Origin: Sthenelais limicola
Taxonomy: Eukaryota; Annelida; Polychaeta; Phyllodocida; Sigalionidae
Reading direction: 5' to 3'
Assembly: GCA_942159475.1 (NCBI GenBank)
Contig: OW804097.1
Coordinates: forward strand, 57,556,986-57,620,985
DNA: 64,000 bases
Part shown: positions 1 to 10,533 of the stretch, piece after piece
How positions within the stretch are numbered: the first letter of the stretch is position 1
How the letters are laid out: each line of letters opens with the position of its first letter
Made by a program: the position numbers and the translations under genes
The notes under the pieces: model-generated
The model's database searches: none
Told to the model about the DNA's origin: nothing
Seen by the model: only the letters and a program-made list of their open reading frames with translations

Positions 1-11
1 GGTGCCGTGAC
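1..11 (+). other. Primer binding site matching tRNA-His
   Basis: GGTGCCGTGAC at the first base of the window is the complement of the 3' end of animal tRNA-His (ending GTCACGGCACC plus A). The first T of the usual TGG start would be the base just before the window. This places the end of the 5' LTR within a few bases upstream. The match stops after 11 visible bases. Confidence 0.7.
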
Positions 12-102
12 CAGTTCTTAGCCGCAACCAGAAGTTAGCTTTTCAAAAAGCCTGAAAAGTGTTCGGATCCATCCAGGTAGAATTCTATGAAATAAAATAA
101 AG

Positions 103-114
103 AGAGAGGTCAGT
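103..114 (+). other. Candidate 5' splice donor in the retroelement leader
   Basis: GAG|GTCAGT (cut after base 108) fits the animal donor consensus at most positions and lies just before the gag start at 119. A second possible donor, CAG|GTAGAA, cuts after base 76. Either could pair with the acceptor at 7531 to place the third ORF on a spliced transcript. This is inferred from consensus only. Confidence 0.35.
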
Positions 115-118
115 AGAA

Positions 119-2049
119 ATGGCAGACCTAGATAGAGCGAGTCAGACGGAACAACCGGTCGGGGCAACTGGAGGTATGGGCAGAGGTAGAGGCATAGGTG
201 CTATACCGAAAGTCCGAACCACAGTGCCCAGACCGAGTCCAGGCACGAAGAAGATCGTGCAAGATGTCTGGGCGTTCCGCGATCCTCGCGAAAGATTTTG
301 TTCGGACGACACGGATGAGGGTTTCCCACAGGGAAAAGAGTCTACTCCACCTCTGCAGTCTCAGGTGGATGCTTGGCGCAAAGCCTATGAGCGGGCGCAT
401 AAGTTTAACTTGGGCCAGAGGAACCAAGTGGTTATGTTGGAAGACCAAAATGCAGAGCTCCAGAGAACTCTACAAGATTTGGCCGAGAGAAGCGATCGTT
501 CTACAGCCAGATTAATGGTTGAGAACGAGAAACTTCGGACCGAGGTCTCGAGAGTAGATGACCTGTCTAGATTACTAAATCAGCCAGATCAGACGGCGGA
601 ATCTCCAAAACCTGAGCCAACTTTGGAGCAGGTGGCTGCTATTTTCGGATTGGGGGTGGGTGCTAGACCCGAATCCCCGATAGGTGATCCAACACCCGAA
701 AAGGCTGGCAGCGTGAGGAAAAAAGGACAAGGGGAATCCTATGTACTTAGGACTCCTGCTTCCTTCTGGGGATCTGAAAAGAAGGTCCAGATTATGACCC
801 CGGAAATTCCCCAAACTTCCTCACCGAACCAGGGAGTAGTCACTCCACCCACTGGTACAGCGGGTAGACCGGGCATAGGCGCTGGCATCTCCACCATCAA
901 GAAGCTTTCGGATGTTACCATAGGTTATCTGGGTGGACATGTCATGGACGGAACCTATGTCCGACATGATGTTGTAGGGACTACAGGTGCGAATTCCCCT
1001 CGGAGTTATGCTCCTGCGGCTCACACAACAACAATGAGGAGAGAAACCCCCTCATTCAACTCAAGGATTAAGATATGACGGGCCTGAACCAGCAGCGAGC
1101 TCATTTCATTATGAGTATATGCGGGATGCGGCTAGTCATGTCCTGAAGATGTCTTTCTTAAAGCAATGGGATTCTTCCAAAGACAGTTGGAGCATCCATT
1201 TGGGGGAAATGAGGGTGATGGCAGAGGCTCAGAATTGGTCAGATGATACTTTCCTGATGTTTCTGAAGTGCACCTGCCGCCGCCAAGTTCAGGAGTTAGG
1301 TGAGCTACCCCCTGGACTGAAACTCCCAGAATTTGTCCAGCATATGGAGGCAAATTTCGGGGAACACAACTCCCGTAAAAAAGAGGCCATCTTTTATGCT
1401 TCGAGGCAAACTATGAATCAGACCAGCCGTAACTTCGCAAATGAAGTTGTGAAGAAAGCCCAAATTGCTTTCGGCAATGTTATAGATTATACCGGACGCA
1501 CATTGTGTTTGAAGGTGTATCTAGATGGCCTGTCCAATGCCAAGGAAGCCTGGTGGATACGACTCCAGGAACCTTATGATCTTGAACAGGCCGTCCATTG
1601 GTCCGAAGTGTTTGAGGGAGCTGATTTGGATGCTGTAAATACTGTATCCATACAGAACACTACCGCTAGCTCAGCGCCAGACTTTTTCGGTCCCCCTGAA
1701 GCTAGTGGAGGGCACAGGAATAAGACCCAGAAAAAGTCTGTCATTGCCCAGATTACTGAGGCATTGCATGCCAATGATAAGGTAGAGTCAGAAGAAGAAG
1801 ACTCTGACATTGGCGCGATAGTACAGGCCATTCAGACATGGCAGGCTCATAGAAAACCAACCCCCACGGATGCCCCGAAAACTTATTATTATGAGAAATC
1901 TGGGTATAGGGGAAAGAAACAATTTCCGAAGACTAAACCCTGCTACTTCTGTGGTGAAAGGTCTCTGAATGTTCAAAGAAGAAGGGGCTGTTCAAACTCC
2001 TTGCAGTATCCGAAGCAAGGGCAGCCGCAGCAGAGAATCCGGAAAACTA
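119..2049 (+). pseudogene. gag: gag (capsid/nucleocapsid), frameshifted
   Basis: The first open stretch (119-1078, 319 codons) is hydrophilic with a heptad-type coiled coil around residues 95-155. The second (1119-2102 in another frame, open upstream to about 1038) carries a capsid-like helical region, including a conserved-looking Trp-rich start near 1165-1260 and a hydrophobic segment to about 1630. The reading frame shifts by one base near 1070, just before the stop at 1076-1078. Near 1941-1975 a zinc knuckle begins with Cys-X2-Cys, but the His is missing and the final Cys is in another frame, so a short deletion with a frame change is likely; that frame then ends at 2047-2049. Gag would package the RNA and form the particle. 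A programmed shift at the first site cannot be excluded, but the knuckle damage indicates decay. Confidence 0.85.
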
Positions 2050-3311
2050 GAAGGGGCCCTCACGAGAAGCGTAGTGAGGGTCGGCGGCAAGGCGCTTCAT
2101 AATACCAAAATCCAAGAGAAGTATGAGAGTAGTGTAGAGATTAGGAGTAAAGCCCAGGCACCGCTTAGTGAGGACAAATCCGAGCCGAAAGGTGGAGAAT
2201 CTAGATCGTTGCCGGACAGTAAAACTCTTTCGAAGGTCTGTACTCCTTTGAGAAATCCGGAGGATGACCCTAATATACGATGGGGGGAATCCGGATTCCA
2301 AGCTGAAGAAGGGCAGATTTTAATGGTCAAGAAGAACCGTAATAAACCTGCCAAGATTCAGAAGGTTTCTGTGCTACGAAAGGAAACTCTGGAGATCCCA
2401 TCTAAGTTATTAGTTCGGGAAAGATGGTATGCCCCAGTACTAGTAGGTGGGAGGAATGGATTCTTTTTGGTTGATCCTGGTGCTACTACCAGTTTGATCA
2501 CTAAGAAGTTCTATGACTCCCTTCCACATCCACCACCAATGGTTTCGGTCCGAACGGTGTGTACTTACGGTAGCGTGCTATGTCCGTGGAATATAGGAGG
2601 ACGGACCTATATGATTACATGTCTCGTTATCAGTGGTCTACAACGCCCTGAGGATGGGATACTCGGTGCAGATTTTTATTATGTGCATCGATGTAGTCTT
2701 GATTGGTCAGGATTATTTTACTTGGATAACTACAGTCATTCCGTGAGTTGTAAACTCTGGAAGAGACAAGGTAGTAGTAAAGAAAAATCCTCTGTGAAGG
2801 CAGTGCAGGTCGGAAATTCACTTGCAGGTATAGAGGTGACACTCAAAAAAGGTGTAACCCTTGAACCCGGCAAAGTGACTCTGGCTGAATTAAACATTCA
2901 CAGTGGCTCAGACACATCGGATGGATTGATGTTCGAGCCAGACCAACAATTACTAAGTGACTATGCCTTGGGAAGCTTGAATACGTACATATCAGGTAAC
3001 GGGAAACGGCTGTGGTAGCATTTAGTAATCCGTCCGGGCAAGCTATTAAGCTCGGGAAGAGAAGAATGGTAGGCAGATTGTATAGCGTGACTTTACTTTC
3101 ACAAGATTCAGTCATGTCTGGGGAGGAGGATGACAGTGTGATCGAAGAGGCCATCATCAATTCAATACAGGTTATGGAATCACCTGTGGCGGATGATGAT
3201 TTGATCTCACCTGAAATGCCCGAGAAAATGCCCCCCACTGTGTGTCTGCCGGCTAAGTTAATAGCGGACTCAGATCTACGGGACCAAAAAGAAATGCAAC
3301 AGATCAACTAA
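1969..3311 (+). pseudogene. pol: pol, aspartic protease segment, frameshifted
   Basis: This ORF overlaps the end of gag in a different frame, as expected for frameshift expression of pol. The retropepsin domain lies at about 2425-2760. The active-site motif reads Asp-Pro-Gly-Ala at 2473-2484 where the family has Asp-Ser/Thr-Gly-Ala; one transition (tct to cct) would explain it. The later Ile-Leu-Gly-Ala-Asp motif near 2659 is present. The frame stops at 3016-3018 and continues one frame over from 3012, then shifts again near 3300 into the reverse transcriptase frame. The protease would cleave Gag and Pol. The atypical active site and two frameshifts suggest it is dead. Confidence 0.85.
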
Positions 3312-4530
3312 AAGAATATCAGGACTGTTTCTCCATCCCAGGGTCCGGGAAACTACTGGGGTGTACACATAAAGTCCGACACGCTATTAATACGGGTGAT
3401 GCAGCCCCTAATAAACAAGCGTATCGTCGGATACCAGTGGCGAAGAGAGACAAGGCTGAAGCAGAGATCTGGAAAATGTACAAGGAAGGCCGGATTGAAC
3501 ATAGTAGCAGTCCTTGGGGTGCTCCTATAGTCATGGTAGCCAAGAAAGATGGAACCCAGAGGTTCTGTGTCGACTATCGTCAGCTAAATGCAGTGACCAT
3601 AAAAGATAGTTTTCCATTACCCCGGATAGATGAGTGTGTAGAGGCCCTTGGAGGAAACAAGTGGTTCTGCACCCTAGATCTAGAGAGTGGATATTGGCAG
3701 GTAGCCAGTGATGAGGAAAGTAAACACAAAACTGCTTTTCTGTCCACTGTGGGCTTATTTCAATTCAAAGTTATGGCTTTCGGATTGTGTAATGCCCTGG
3801 CTACTTTCCAACGTATGATGGATCAGATGCTAGACGGACTCAGATGGAAGTCCTGTCTGGTCTATTTGGACGACATCGTGGTGTTCGGAGAGACTTATGA
3901 TCAGTGTCAAAGTAACCTCAGACTCGTCCTAGACCGAATCCGAGACTATGGTCTTAAACTAAAACCGAAGAAATGCGATTTCTTCCGGCAAAGGGTGGAA
4001 TATTTGGGAAGTATTGTATCTCCGGAGGGAAAGAGAAGCGCTATAGCAAGCCTATAGTGTGGACGCCATGGTGTGACGGTGCCTTTAGCAAACTGAAGCA
4101 AGCCCTGGTAACTTCTCCGGTATTAGGTTTTCCCCGGAAGGTGGGAGACTTTATTCTGGATACAGATGCTAGCAGTTTTGGGATGGCTGGAATCCTGTCT
4201 CAGATCCAGGATGGGAAGGAAGTGGTATTGAGCTATGCTAGCAATAGTTTTTCTAAATCACAGAAGAATTATTGTGCTACTAAACGCGAGCTCTTGGCCG
4301 TTCTGACCTATCTAAAAAAGTTTCGACACTACCTACTGGGAAATCGGAACTTTGTGGTTCGGACAGATCATGCATCCTTACGTTGGTTGCTGAACTTCAA
4401 GGATCCAACTGATATGCTCGCGCGATGGTTATTGACACTGCAAGCGTATGGTCTGGATCAGAATATGATTGTCCATCGTGCTGGAAAGAAGCATGAAAAT
4501 GCTGACGCGTTGTCACGACTTCCCACCCGA
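3305..4530 (+). pseudogene. pol: pol, reverse transcriptase and RNase H, internal deletion
   Basis: The RT fingers and palm are open from about 3305 to 4045. The catalytic Tyr-Leu-Asp-Asp is at 3863-3874 and the conserved Val-Asp-Tyr-Arg-Gln-Leu-Asn is near 3569. Soon after the palm (about 4020-4045) the frame changes and the sequence jumps directly to the region just before RNase H. The stretch of roughly 55-65 residues that Ty3/gypsy elements normally have here (RT thumb and connection) is missing. RNase H follows in the next frame to about 4530, with the Asp-Thr-Asp-Ala, Lys-Arg-Glu and Arg-Thr-Asp-His motifs and an Asn-Ala-Asp-Ala end. The enzyme would copy genomic RNA to DNA; loss of the thumb means this copy cannot. 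Confidence 0.92.
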
Positions 4531-6496
4531 AAATGTGGAAGATTAGATTGCTCGGATTGTGGTATTCATGATGCTGTGGCAGCCCCCACCACTGTGGCTA
4601 TAGGCACACAGGAGCAGGTGTTGTGGGAAGCTCAGCAAGAAGATCCACTCATCAAAAGATTACTGGCTATTGTCGCGGGTACAGAGGATATCCCTAGCAG
4701 AGAAGATCTAGCTGGAGAATCTAATGAATTCCGCACATTTGTCATGCATCTGGGTAATATGGAAATGAGAGAGGGTGTGCTATGTCTGGGTTGGACAAGA
4801 CTAGCCACTGGAAGGAAGTATTGGAGGAAACTCATTCCTGCCTCTTTGAGGAAAGAAATATTCCAGGGGATGCATGGTCCAAAGATCTCGGGTCATTTCG
4901 GTACATTCAAAAACTCTTGGTCAGCGAAAATGAAGTATTACTGGCCGGGGATGAGCTACGATCTGAAACGATAGATCTGGGCCTGTCCGGAATGTAGTAT
5001 GAGGAAGTCCAGACAAGGAGGAGGGACTTCTCTCCTCAAAAAGGAAAAACATGGGGATAGGTGGAATCGGATAGGATTGGACATCTTGGGACCTCTTCGG
5101 ACAACTCCCAGGGGAAACAATTATATCATGGTAGTAACGGACCATTTCTCAAAATGGGCCGAAGCCTATCCCATGGCAGATCACACTGCAGAAAGTTGTG
5201 CAGATGTACTCTTCAGGGAGTGGATTCTACGATTCGGATGCCCTGTTGCTTTGCAAACTGATGGGGCTCCCGAATTTAGGTCTCAGCTCCTGAAATCTTT
5301 GTTAGAAATGCTGGGGATCGAGAAATTAATTACTCTTCCCTACAGACCCATGAGCAATGGCCAAAGCGAGAGACTCAACCGTGTCCTCGTGGAGCAGTTG
5401 TCCTGTCTAACAGATGGAACTGAAGATAACTGGGATATACTGGCGCCCTGTATAGCTCATGCTTATCGGGCCACAGTACACACCAGTACACTCTGTACTC
5501 CGAATTCCGTAGTCTTTGGTACGGAGCTGGTGGCACCAATGGATTTAGTCTATGGTGTGACACCAGGTGAGTTGGATTTCCCATGCAAAGTGGGATATGT
5601 GGAACACTTGAGGCAGTGTATGAGAAAGGGGCACCAGTGCGTAAGGAATAATCTCAGAATTTCTGCAGTCCACCAGAAAAGGGATTATGACAAGCGTTCT
5701 CGTCCTCCGAGATTCCAAGTGGGGGAGGTAGTATACCGATTCTGTCCCCCGAAGGCCTCTAAAAAGATCGGTCCCAAATGGGATGGGCCTTACATCATCA
5801 AAAGATTCATAGGAGGTACCACCTGTGAATTAGAAACCTCAGAAGGTCTGATGAGATATCATGTAGACTACTTGAAGCCGGCCTTTGACGAGAATGGACC
5901 CATACAGGCGGCGAACCTGCATCGGGCGTCCGAATTTCAAAAGCAAGCTAAAACAGGTAGAGATATTCTCCGACTGATCGATGGAAAAATAGTGGCTGGG
6001 AAAGATTGTGTAGTTCCTGCGGCGAAAGCTAAAGTAACTATAGGGGTCAAGCCGAGAGGCAGACCCCGAAAAGTTAAGCCAGCAGGACAAGAAAAGCCTG
6101 TCCGAAAGAGGGGAAGGAAGACAAAGAAAACGGATACTGTAAAAACTACAGCTCCTGTGTCAACTACCCCTCCTCCTGTGACAGTTAGAGGCCGTGGCAG
6201 GTTGAAAAAGGCTGTATTGGCACCTCAACCCGTTGTACAGGAAAAGAAGAAGACGAGGGCTAAAAAGAAACCGGGCAGACCTAAGAAAACAGCAGTACCG
6301 GATAAGCCTGAGGCACCCATAGCTCCAAAAAGGGGTGGGGAGGCCTAGGAAATTACCAGGTGCTGTTGTTCCACCAGTCCTACCGGGTATTAGGCGGACA
6401 AGAAGTAATCCGGGGCCTGATACTAGCAACCCTTCCCCAGCCCAGACAAGGGCTAGACGCACGCGTAATGCCCCAGTTCGGTTGCAAATTAAATAG
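4531..6496 (+). pseudogene. pol: pol, integrase with AT-hook-like C-terminal tail
   Basis: The N-terminal zinc domain has His-X6-His near 4873-4896 and Cys-X2-Cys near 4984-4995. An in-frame TAG at 4972-4974 splits it. The catalytic core has Asp at 5080, Asp at 5260 and Glu at 5368, giving D-X59-D-X35-E. A GPY/F module (Gly-Pro-Lys-Trp-Asp-Gly-Pro-Tyr) is near 5770. No chromodomain is seen. The tail from about 6000 is very basic, with Gly-Arg-Pro AT-hook cores at 6055-6072 and 6271-6285 plus two weaker Arg-Gly-Arg repeats. The frame stops at 6346-6348, but a one-base shift in a G run near 6330-6345 opens another frame with one more Gly-Arg-Pro core, ending at 6494-6496. The tail may tether integration to AT-rich chromatin (inference). 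Confidence 0.92.
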
Positions 6497-7545
6497 AATT
6501 TGGTATCGAATGAATTAAAATTACCGGACTGATTTTGGCTCCCTAAAAAAGTACACAACGAGAAGTCTGACTAGCAGTAGACCGGAAAATTACTGCTGTG
6601 TCCCCTACCGGCGTAATAGATTCATTTCTATTGTGACTGGGAGACGAATCTTTGTCTTGATAAGTATTTGGATGAACGATAGGTATTGACATGATCTAGG
6701 CTTGCACTGCGGGTCAATGAGACCTGGAACTTGCTGTAAGGTCGGAATCTATTTATAGCAGATAGAATGTAGCAATTAAACCTATCCGGATGACAAAGAA
6801 AGTGGAGATTAAATTGGCCCTGTGTAGTCTCAGCAGGCAGATCAGAATAGCTATTGGATTAGCACCCAATCATGCTATGTGAGCGCGGGAAGCATTGGCG
6901 CTACGATCGCGGTGTCGGGTTGAAGTACTAGCATTGCATCAGGTGCGGCGAGAGTGTTCTACCCTTTGCCATTCTGCTTCCGGAACTCGTATGAGTAAGC
7001 AACTGACAAACTTTCGCCAACCGTACAGTAAGTTTATCAAGTGATGATTTACATAAATGACTTGTCATGTTGTTGATCTTGTATGAATGTAAGATGTCTA
7101 GAGATTTGAACGTGTGGTACCCCGTATTTTGTTGCCGATTGGCATTTCTGTACTTTGGCGGGCTGGTGCCTGGTACCGCTACGCCCATTTTGATATACAC
7201 ACTGTTAGAAATACTGGTTACGGGTATGTGTGTGTTGTATGTTGTACTCTAGCATAGAAGTGAACCACCATGCCCTGTTAACTTATTCCATTATGATGTC
7301 TGGACGTAATTAACCCATTCGGAATGATGGGAGACGTGGCGAGGGTGTGATGGCTTGCTAGAAACCTAGTTCGGATCGACCCACGCTAAAAGAGTGGGGG
7401 ACTGACAGCACAGTTCGGGTCCGAAAGGCCATCCGAAGCTCAGTCCGAGAATGGATATGACTCAGAAATCGGGCTTTGTTATCCCATGAAGTCTTGTCAC
7501 TGAAATTCTTTGTTTCTTTTCCTTTTTCTAGCAAAGTAATCGAAG
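6497..7545 (+). other. Spacer between pol and the third ORF
   Basis: About 1 kb without a long ORF. A 61-codon ORF at 7067-7252 encodes two hydrophobic stretches that could be membrane helices, but T-rich DNA gives such ORFs by chance and no env motif is visible. The final 35 bases form a good 3' splice site. The length and position match the place where retroviruses and errantiviruses keep env leader and splice signals. Confidence 0.6.
7511..7531 (+). other. Candidate 3' splice acceptor before the third ORF
   Basis: A pyrimidine run (7511-7528) is followed by CTAG with the cut after 7531, only 14 bases before the ATG at 7546. There is no AG inside the tract. This is how a downstream retroelement gene is usually delivered on a spliced RNA. 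Confidence 0.5.
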
Positions 7546-9522
7546 ATGGAGAAGGCTATGGCTGAGCAAGTCGAGAAGGAGTTGGCCGAGGCGGAGAAAT
7601 TGATGTCCGAGGGCATTGAGACTGAGCTCCCTGCCATGACAGAGGCAGAGGAGCAACAGTTGCTCGAGGAAGGGGCTGCTAACCTCATGGGGTTAGCAGT
7701 CGAGGACAGTAAAGTGGGGGAGGACGAAGAACACGACCGTTCTGAGTCCGAACCCATGGACACTGAAGTCTCTGAGGGAGCGGTGAAGGAGGATCCGAAG
7801 CTTCGGGGGATGGCCAAACCCGTAGCTGAAGTGAGTCCGAAGGGCAAAGGGGAGACATTTGTCGACCCTGACACTCTACGCCATTCTCCAAGGAAACAAT
7901 CGGAACCCCGGAAAACCAGCAAGGATGGATCCCAGTCTCCAACGAGCCCTCAGACTCGGACAACATCGACTTCCGAGATCTGGCCCGAGCTGTTGCAGGA
8001 GGACAGCTTAGATGAGGGCACCTTGGGGAAACTCAAGATGTCCCCCATGCTCTGGAAACCAGGACATCGTTGCCCCTTTTTTGTGTGTCGATACACTGGT
8101 TTCAGGGATGTAGGTGTGAAGATCTACACCACCCGCGAGAGGTTTTTCTGCCATTTGTGCGAGTGCCACGCCCCCCTCCGCCAAGCCTGGACTTGTCCGT
8201 ACACTAGCTGTGCACAGGTCTTGGATCGGAAGGATGAGCTGATTCAGCACTTGATGAATGGGGAGGTCAAACAACATAACCTCAGTCGGGAGAAGGCTCA
8301 GTCTTTCAATCACCTGAAAGTCCTGAGGAGAGCGCAGGCTGCAGTTCAGACCCGGCTAAAGGCTGCAGAGAAGGCCGAAGCGAAGAAAGCCTCTTCTTCC
8401 TCCAGTTCTGGGCCTAGCAAACCCGCAACTGGACACCAGGACTCCGTGTCTGTCAGCTCTGCATCCAGTAGTGTTGGCCACGAGTCCGGAGGCAGGTCTG
8501 CTTTGGATAAGACCTCCAAGAAGACCCATAAACGGCAGTCTTCGAGTCACCTGGAGGCACCCATCACTAAGAAGGGCCGAAAAACCCAGCAATGGGTAGA
8601 GCAGGCCAAGGAGGACCTGCCTTCTCGCCACAACACCCAAGAACTGGTCCGGGCAGTCGATGTGAATGTTGAAGCTGCCCTGACAGATTTAGAGAAGGCA
8701 GCCATAGCTCTGAGCGAGGGGGTATGTCGGTCAATTGCTTCGTTGACCACGCCCCTTCAACGTTTGGAGACTGTGGAAAGTCGAATTGATGAGGTTGCCA
8801 ATCTCCGAGAGGAGAATAACCAACAGGCAGTCATCATCAAGACTCAGCGAGCATCCCTAGCTCAAAAGGACAATCAAATCCGAGATTTGATGGAGGCTAA
8901 CGCGCGCCTGAGGTCCAGGTTGGAGTCCGCGGAGTCAAGTTCTCCGCCGGAGCAGGACCCAACAGAGAGTGTAGAGGTGGAGGGTGCGAACCCATCTATT
9001 CCCACTCTGCAGGTGGATGGTGGACAAGCTGGGGCAATCCAAGTCAACACCCTCCAACTGGGTGTACTATCCCAGCTGTTGGGACAGATTGGAAAACTTC
9101 CCCAGATGGCCCAGATGGGTATCGGTACACCCAGCCATCCCTCAGCATCCCCCTTTCGGATGATGGTGTCCCCCGAGACCTCTCGGACAGCTCCCTCTGC
9201 TGCTGCTGGATCAGCAACTCAAGCGGCGAGGCAAACAACGCAAAGGTCAGGGCCCCGACAACGCTCACAGAGCAGGGCCCGGACTTGGCATGAGGGAATT
9301 GGTCTGGGACAAGGAGGAGTGGGAGATGCGAATGTCAGCATCCACGACTTGTTTGGATCTACTGACAAAATGATCTCCCCTCTGAAGTCGTCGCCTTCTG
9401 CCATGCAGCCGCCCCCCACTCCTGGTACCAAGACTGGTCACAGCGATGTGGAGGACGATGCAGACATGGATACCATGGAAGACAAGGGGCAGGACGACGA
9501 AAGGGACGCTCCCCACCAGTGA
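7546..9522 (+). CDS. Third retroelement ORF: zinc-finger-like, coiled-coil protein of unknown function
   Basis: A single uninterrupted ORF of 658 codons on the element's strand, in the env position. There is no signal peptide or membrane anchor, so it is not an ordinary envelope gene. Residues 1-145 are acidic and then Ser/Pro-rich. Residues 176-244 hold a Cys/His cluster: Cys176 and 181, Cys202-His203-X-Cys205-X-Cys207-His208, then Cys217-X4-Cys222-X12-His235-X8-His244, which resembles one or two zinc fingers. A Lys/Ala/Ser-rich linker leads to a coiled coil at about 405-465. The rest is Gln/Pro/Ser-rich with an acidic C-terminus. The start was chosen because it is the first ATG after the splice acceptor. 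Likely a nuclear or nucleic-acid-binding accessory protein, possibly a second Gag-like protein (inference). It is intact while gag and pol are broken. Confidence 0.8.
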   Translation: MEKAMAEQVEKELAEAEKLMSEGIETELPAMTEAEEQQLLEEGAANLMGLAVEDSKVGEDEEHDRSESEPMDTEVSEGAVKEDPKLRGMAKPVAEVSPKGKGETFVDPDTLRHSPRKQSEPRKTSKDGSQSPTSPQTRTTSTSEIWPELLQEDSLDEGTLGKLKMSPMLWKPGHRCPFFVCRYTGFRDVGVKIYTTRERFFCHLCECHAPLRQAWTCPYTSCAQVLDRKDELIQHLMNGEVKQHNLSREKAQSFNHLKVLRRAQAAVQTRLKAAEKAEAKKASSSSSSGPSKPATGHQDSVSVSSASSSVGHESGGRSALDKTSKKTHKRQSSSHLEAPITKKGRKTQQWVEQAKEDLPSRHNTQELVRAVDVNVEAALTDLEKAAIALSEGVCRSIASLTTPLQRLETVESRIDEVANLREENNQQAVIIKTQRASLAQKDNQIRDLMEANARLRSRLESAESSSPPEQDPTESVEVEGANPSIPTLQVDGGQAGAIQVNTLQLGVLSQLLGQIGKLPQMAQMGIGTPSHPSASPFRMMVSPETSRTAPSAAAGSATQAARQTTQRSGPRQRSQSRARTWHEGIGLGQGGVGDANVSIHDLFGSTDKMISPLKSSPSAMQPPPTPGTKTGHSDVEDDADMDTMEDKGQDDERDAPHQ

Positions 9523-10054
9523 GAGGATGGAGGCTGAACTGCACAGGATGGACCAGATGATAACCCGGATCGCCCACGAATAACGTTTGAACCCGGAATC
9601 GGATGACTTGTGTGAACGATGATGACTGGAATGACTATATGGACTCGAAAAGGAAAATGGACACATTCGGATGGACACAGAGATGAATCGGCATGACCCA
9701 CGGATAATGACCACTGAATATGAACATTTAAGTAACAGATTTTCTCTCATTTTTTTTACAAACTTTACTACAGAATGTAGTAGTGAGATATGCTTTTCTC
9801 ACATTGAGACTGAGGATTTTTACTTTTATTTCACCATTTACACGAATCATTTTTATTTTACCACTTGTATTGGTAGTGAGGACACCAAATGCTCCTGCTT
9901 GTACTTGTTTGTGATTCTTAATATGTGTTGAGTAACTTTTGTGTTTACTCGTAGTGATTTGTATTATCATTCCTCTTTTCGTATGCTTATTTTATGTTCT
10001 ATTACCCGATTTTCAAACATGGTTTTTAAACTCTTTAAAAGAAAGAGGGGGTAT
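9523..10054 (+). other. Retroelement 3' untranslated region with polypurine tract
   Basis: AT-rich non-coding DNA between the third ORF and the 3' LTR. The purine run AAAAGAAAGAGGGGG at 10037-10051, followed by TAT, directly precedes the LTR and is the expected plus-strand primer. Short ORFs in both directions here have no recognisable content. Confidence 0.8.
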
Positions 10055-10533
10055 TGTAGTGGTCGTGTTTTTTTACGGGTTCCGCAATAGCACAGTCCGG
10101 GAGTCCGAGACTGTCCGCTGGTTGAGTCCAGTCCTTTCGGACTGACACCAGAGGGCGGTTGAGGGCTCTCGCATCAATCCGAAGCACAGACCCTGGAAGA
10201 GTGGTCTTGTGTCTTATTACTATTATTTGTATTTATCTCTTTATATTGTGTCTTCTCCTTGTATATTGCCATTTTATACTATTGAAACGTCCTTTTATGT
10301 GTTCTTACCCAATCTCTGGTGTTGCTTATCTTTAACTCTGCTTTTATGAGAATATGTGATGTTTTCTTTTTCTCCACACCCTGTTTTATACAGTTTTACA
10401 GCATTTATGTTCCCTTTGTGGCTGGTCCACAAAGGTTGGTCTGTTGAGTTGTGAGGCAATAAAACCAGAGTACGAGAGTAATCCTTGTTCCGTTTTATTC
10501 CTAAGCTAAGAGTCCCGAACCGAGTTCACTACA
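10055..10533 (+). repeat. 3' long terminal repeat, 479 bp
   Basis: Starts TGTAGTG right after the polypurine tract and ends CACTACA, a perfect 7-bp terminal inverted repeat with TG...CA ends. A poly(A) signal AATAAA is at 10458-10463. The five bases after it (CAGGC, 10534-10538) are the expected target-site copy, but its partner lies upstream of the window. The LTR would act as promoter and transcript terminator. Confidence 0.9.
10458..10463 (+). terminator. Poly(A) signal in the 3' LTR
   Basis: AATAAA about 70 bases before the LTR end, a usual distance for the R-U5 part of an LTR. Inferred from motif and position. Confidence 0.6.

Larger units (their letters stand above)
1..10533 (+). mobile_element. 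Ty3/gypsy-type LTR retrotransposon, 5' LTR outside window
   Basis: The element runs from the primer binding site at base 1 to the end of the 3' LTR at 10533. Order seen: PBS, leader, gag, protease, reverse transcriptase, RNase H, integrase with a GPY/F module, a 1 kb spacer, a third ORF, polypurine tract, 3' LTR. The domain order PR-RT-RH-IN is that of Ty3/gypsy elements. gag and pol carry several frameshifts, one internal deletion and one stop, so this copy cannot make its own replication proteins, while the third ORF is intact. The upstream LTR and the 5' target-site copy are not in the window, so LTR identity and insertion age cannot be judged. The element sits about 1.4 kb beyond the PACRG stop codon. 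Confidence 0.95.

Noticed and set aside
1035..1118. Two separate genes at the gag break
   Set aside because: The second frame is open well upstream of its first ATG and continues the protein-like composition, so one gag with a frame break is simpler.
7067..7252. 61-codon hydrophobic ORF as an env remnant
   Set aside because: Short, T-rich, no signal peptide, Cys pattern or fusion motif; kept only as a note in the spacer.
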